A DNA stretch of 5,608 nucleotides from Deltaproteobacteria bacterium (GTDB lineage Bacteria > UBA10199 > DSSB01). The position numbers and the translations under genes are program-made. The notes under the pieces are model-generated. The model saw only the letters and a list, made by a program, of their open reading frames with translations. It was not told the origin of the DNA and did not search any database. Location: NCBI GenBank assembly GCA_020440745.1, contig JAGRNM010000003.1, forward strand, positions 1-5,608, written 5' to 3'. Below are positions 4,932-5,608 of this stretch, piece after piece. The stretch's first letter is position 1; every line of letters starts with the position of its first letter.

Positions 4932-5608
4932 ATGTCTCATTTTAGTCTAAAAACTCACTTTGCTCTCGTTTTAATATTAATAAGCACCTTATTAAGCTTA
5001 CCCTCTGATTTAAGGGCAAAAACAAGCCAGCCAAAAACAAATCAAAATAGCTACAGCAATTTTTTAGAAGCAAGCCTACTTTCTAAAGAACAAAAATCAG
5101 AAGAAAGCCTTAAAGCTCTACAAAAAGCCCTAGCCCAAGACCCCCACAGCCATTATCTAAAATTAAAACTAGCTCAGGCCTACATTGTACAAAAAGACTT
5201 TGAAACAGCTAAAAAACTTCTAAAAGAAATTATTAATGAAAATCCTCAAGAAGACGAGGCCCAACTCTTATTGGGAAAACTTGCCCATCTAGAAGGCGAC
5301 GACAAAACCGCAATCAAAAGATTCATCCATTGCCAAAACGCCAACCCCGAACAAGAAGAGTGTGTCATCCTCTTAGCCAGACAAGAAGCTCAGGATAACA
5401 ACCTTAAAACGGCCCAAAAAATCCTAAAAAAATACCTAGAAAAAAAACCCGACTCCTTAGAGGCCCGTTTCTTACTAGCTAGCCTTTATGAAGATAAAGA
5501 ACTTGTTAAAAAAGAACTTGAAGAATTATTAAACTATCACCCTGGCCACATACCCAGCCATTTAGCCCTAGGCCGTTACTACGAATGGGCAGAAAAACCC
5601 GAAAAGGC
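4932..5608 (+). CDS. Exported tetratricopeptide-repeat (TPR) protein, 3'-truncated by window edge
   Basis: The frame is open from the ATG at 4932 to the window edge, giving 225 residues and no stop. An in-frame TAA at 4911-4913 with no other start fixes the beginning. Residues 1-29 look like a Sec signal peptide: Lys7, hydrophobic core ALVLILISTLLSL (11-23), and a cleavage candidate after LRA (27-29). No lipobox Cys is seen, so it should be released into the periplasm. From about residue 42 the chain is a run of TPR-like helix pairs: roughly 42-71, 73-105, 108-139, 142-173, a shortened fifth at 176-204, and a sixth starting at 206. Examples are AQAYIVQKDFETAKKLLKEI and LLGKLAHLEGDDKTAIKRF. 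TPRs act as protein-binding scaffolds; the partner is unknown. Two cysteines (Cys134, Cys144) lie in and just after repeat three. The gene begins 31 nt after tlyA with no terminator between and no clear Shine-Dalgarno sequence, so it probably belongs to the same operon. Confidence 0.85.
   Translation, partial: MSHFSLKTHFALVLILISTLLSLPSDLRAKTSQPKTNQNSYSNFLEASLLSKEQKSEESLKALQKALAQDPHSHYLKLKLAQAYIVQKDFETAKKLLKEIINENPQEDEAQLLLGKLAHLEGDDKTAIKRFIHCQNANPEQEECVILLARQEAQDNNLKTAQKILKKYLEKKPDSLEARFLLASLYEDKELVKKELEELLNYHPGHIPSHLALGRYYEWAEKPEK

Overview
The window is an AT-rich stretch (roughly 40% G+C by eye) of what looks like an ordinary bacterial chromosome. The set of genes is proteobacterial in flavour: a KirBac-type potassium channel, a glutamyl-tRNA synthetase, a class I DAHP synthase of the AroF/AroG/AroH type, and a TlyA rRNA methyltransferase. 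Some wording in the synthetase (the RGDDHLNNTPRQ segment and the KRLSKRHG form of the KMSKS loop) recalls delta-proteobacterial or Bdellovibrionota-like lineages. That placement is a recollection of family patterns, not a measured phylogeny. No IS element, CRISPR array, tRNA, rRNA or phage gene was found.

Left part, plus strand: the window opens inside an inward-rectifier K+ channel gene whose 5' end lies outside. An 85-nt spacer follows, then the complete gltX gene (464 aa). The gltX start has no purine-rich Shine-Dalgarno sequence and sits behind a pyrimidine-rich leader.

Middle: a small minus-strand gene encodes a 160-aa winged-helix protein and converges on gltX with only 27 nt between the stop codons. 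It appears to end in an intrinsic terminator whose stem lies in its own last codons. Its 5' side faces aroF across a 295-nt divergent spacer (2778-3072). This spacer holds a fair minus-strand promoter with a dyad over its -35 box, several short inverted repeats, A/T tracts and a weak candidate promoter for aroF. No convincing gene was seen in it.

Right part, plus strand: aroF, tlyA and an exported TPR protein form a tight run (26-nt overlap, then a 31-nt gap) with no visible terminator, so they probably share one transcript. The TPR gene runs off the right edge. AroF starts the shikimate pathway and keeps the residues linked to tyrosine feedback in E. coli AroF. TlyA modifies rRNA and has an intact K-D-K-E catalytic tetrad. 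The TPR protein is probably periplasmic and of unknown job. No shared pathway for the three is evident.

No clearly new multi-gene system is visible. The points most worth following are the orphan winged-helix protein facing aroF and the regulatory sequence between them, and the aroF/tlyA overlap.
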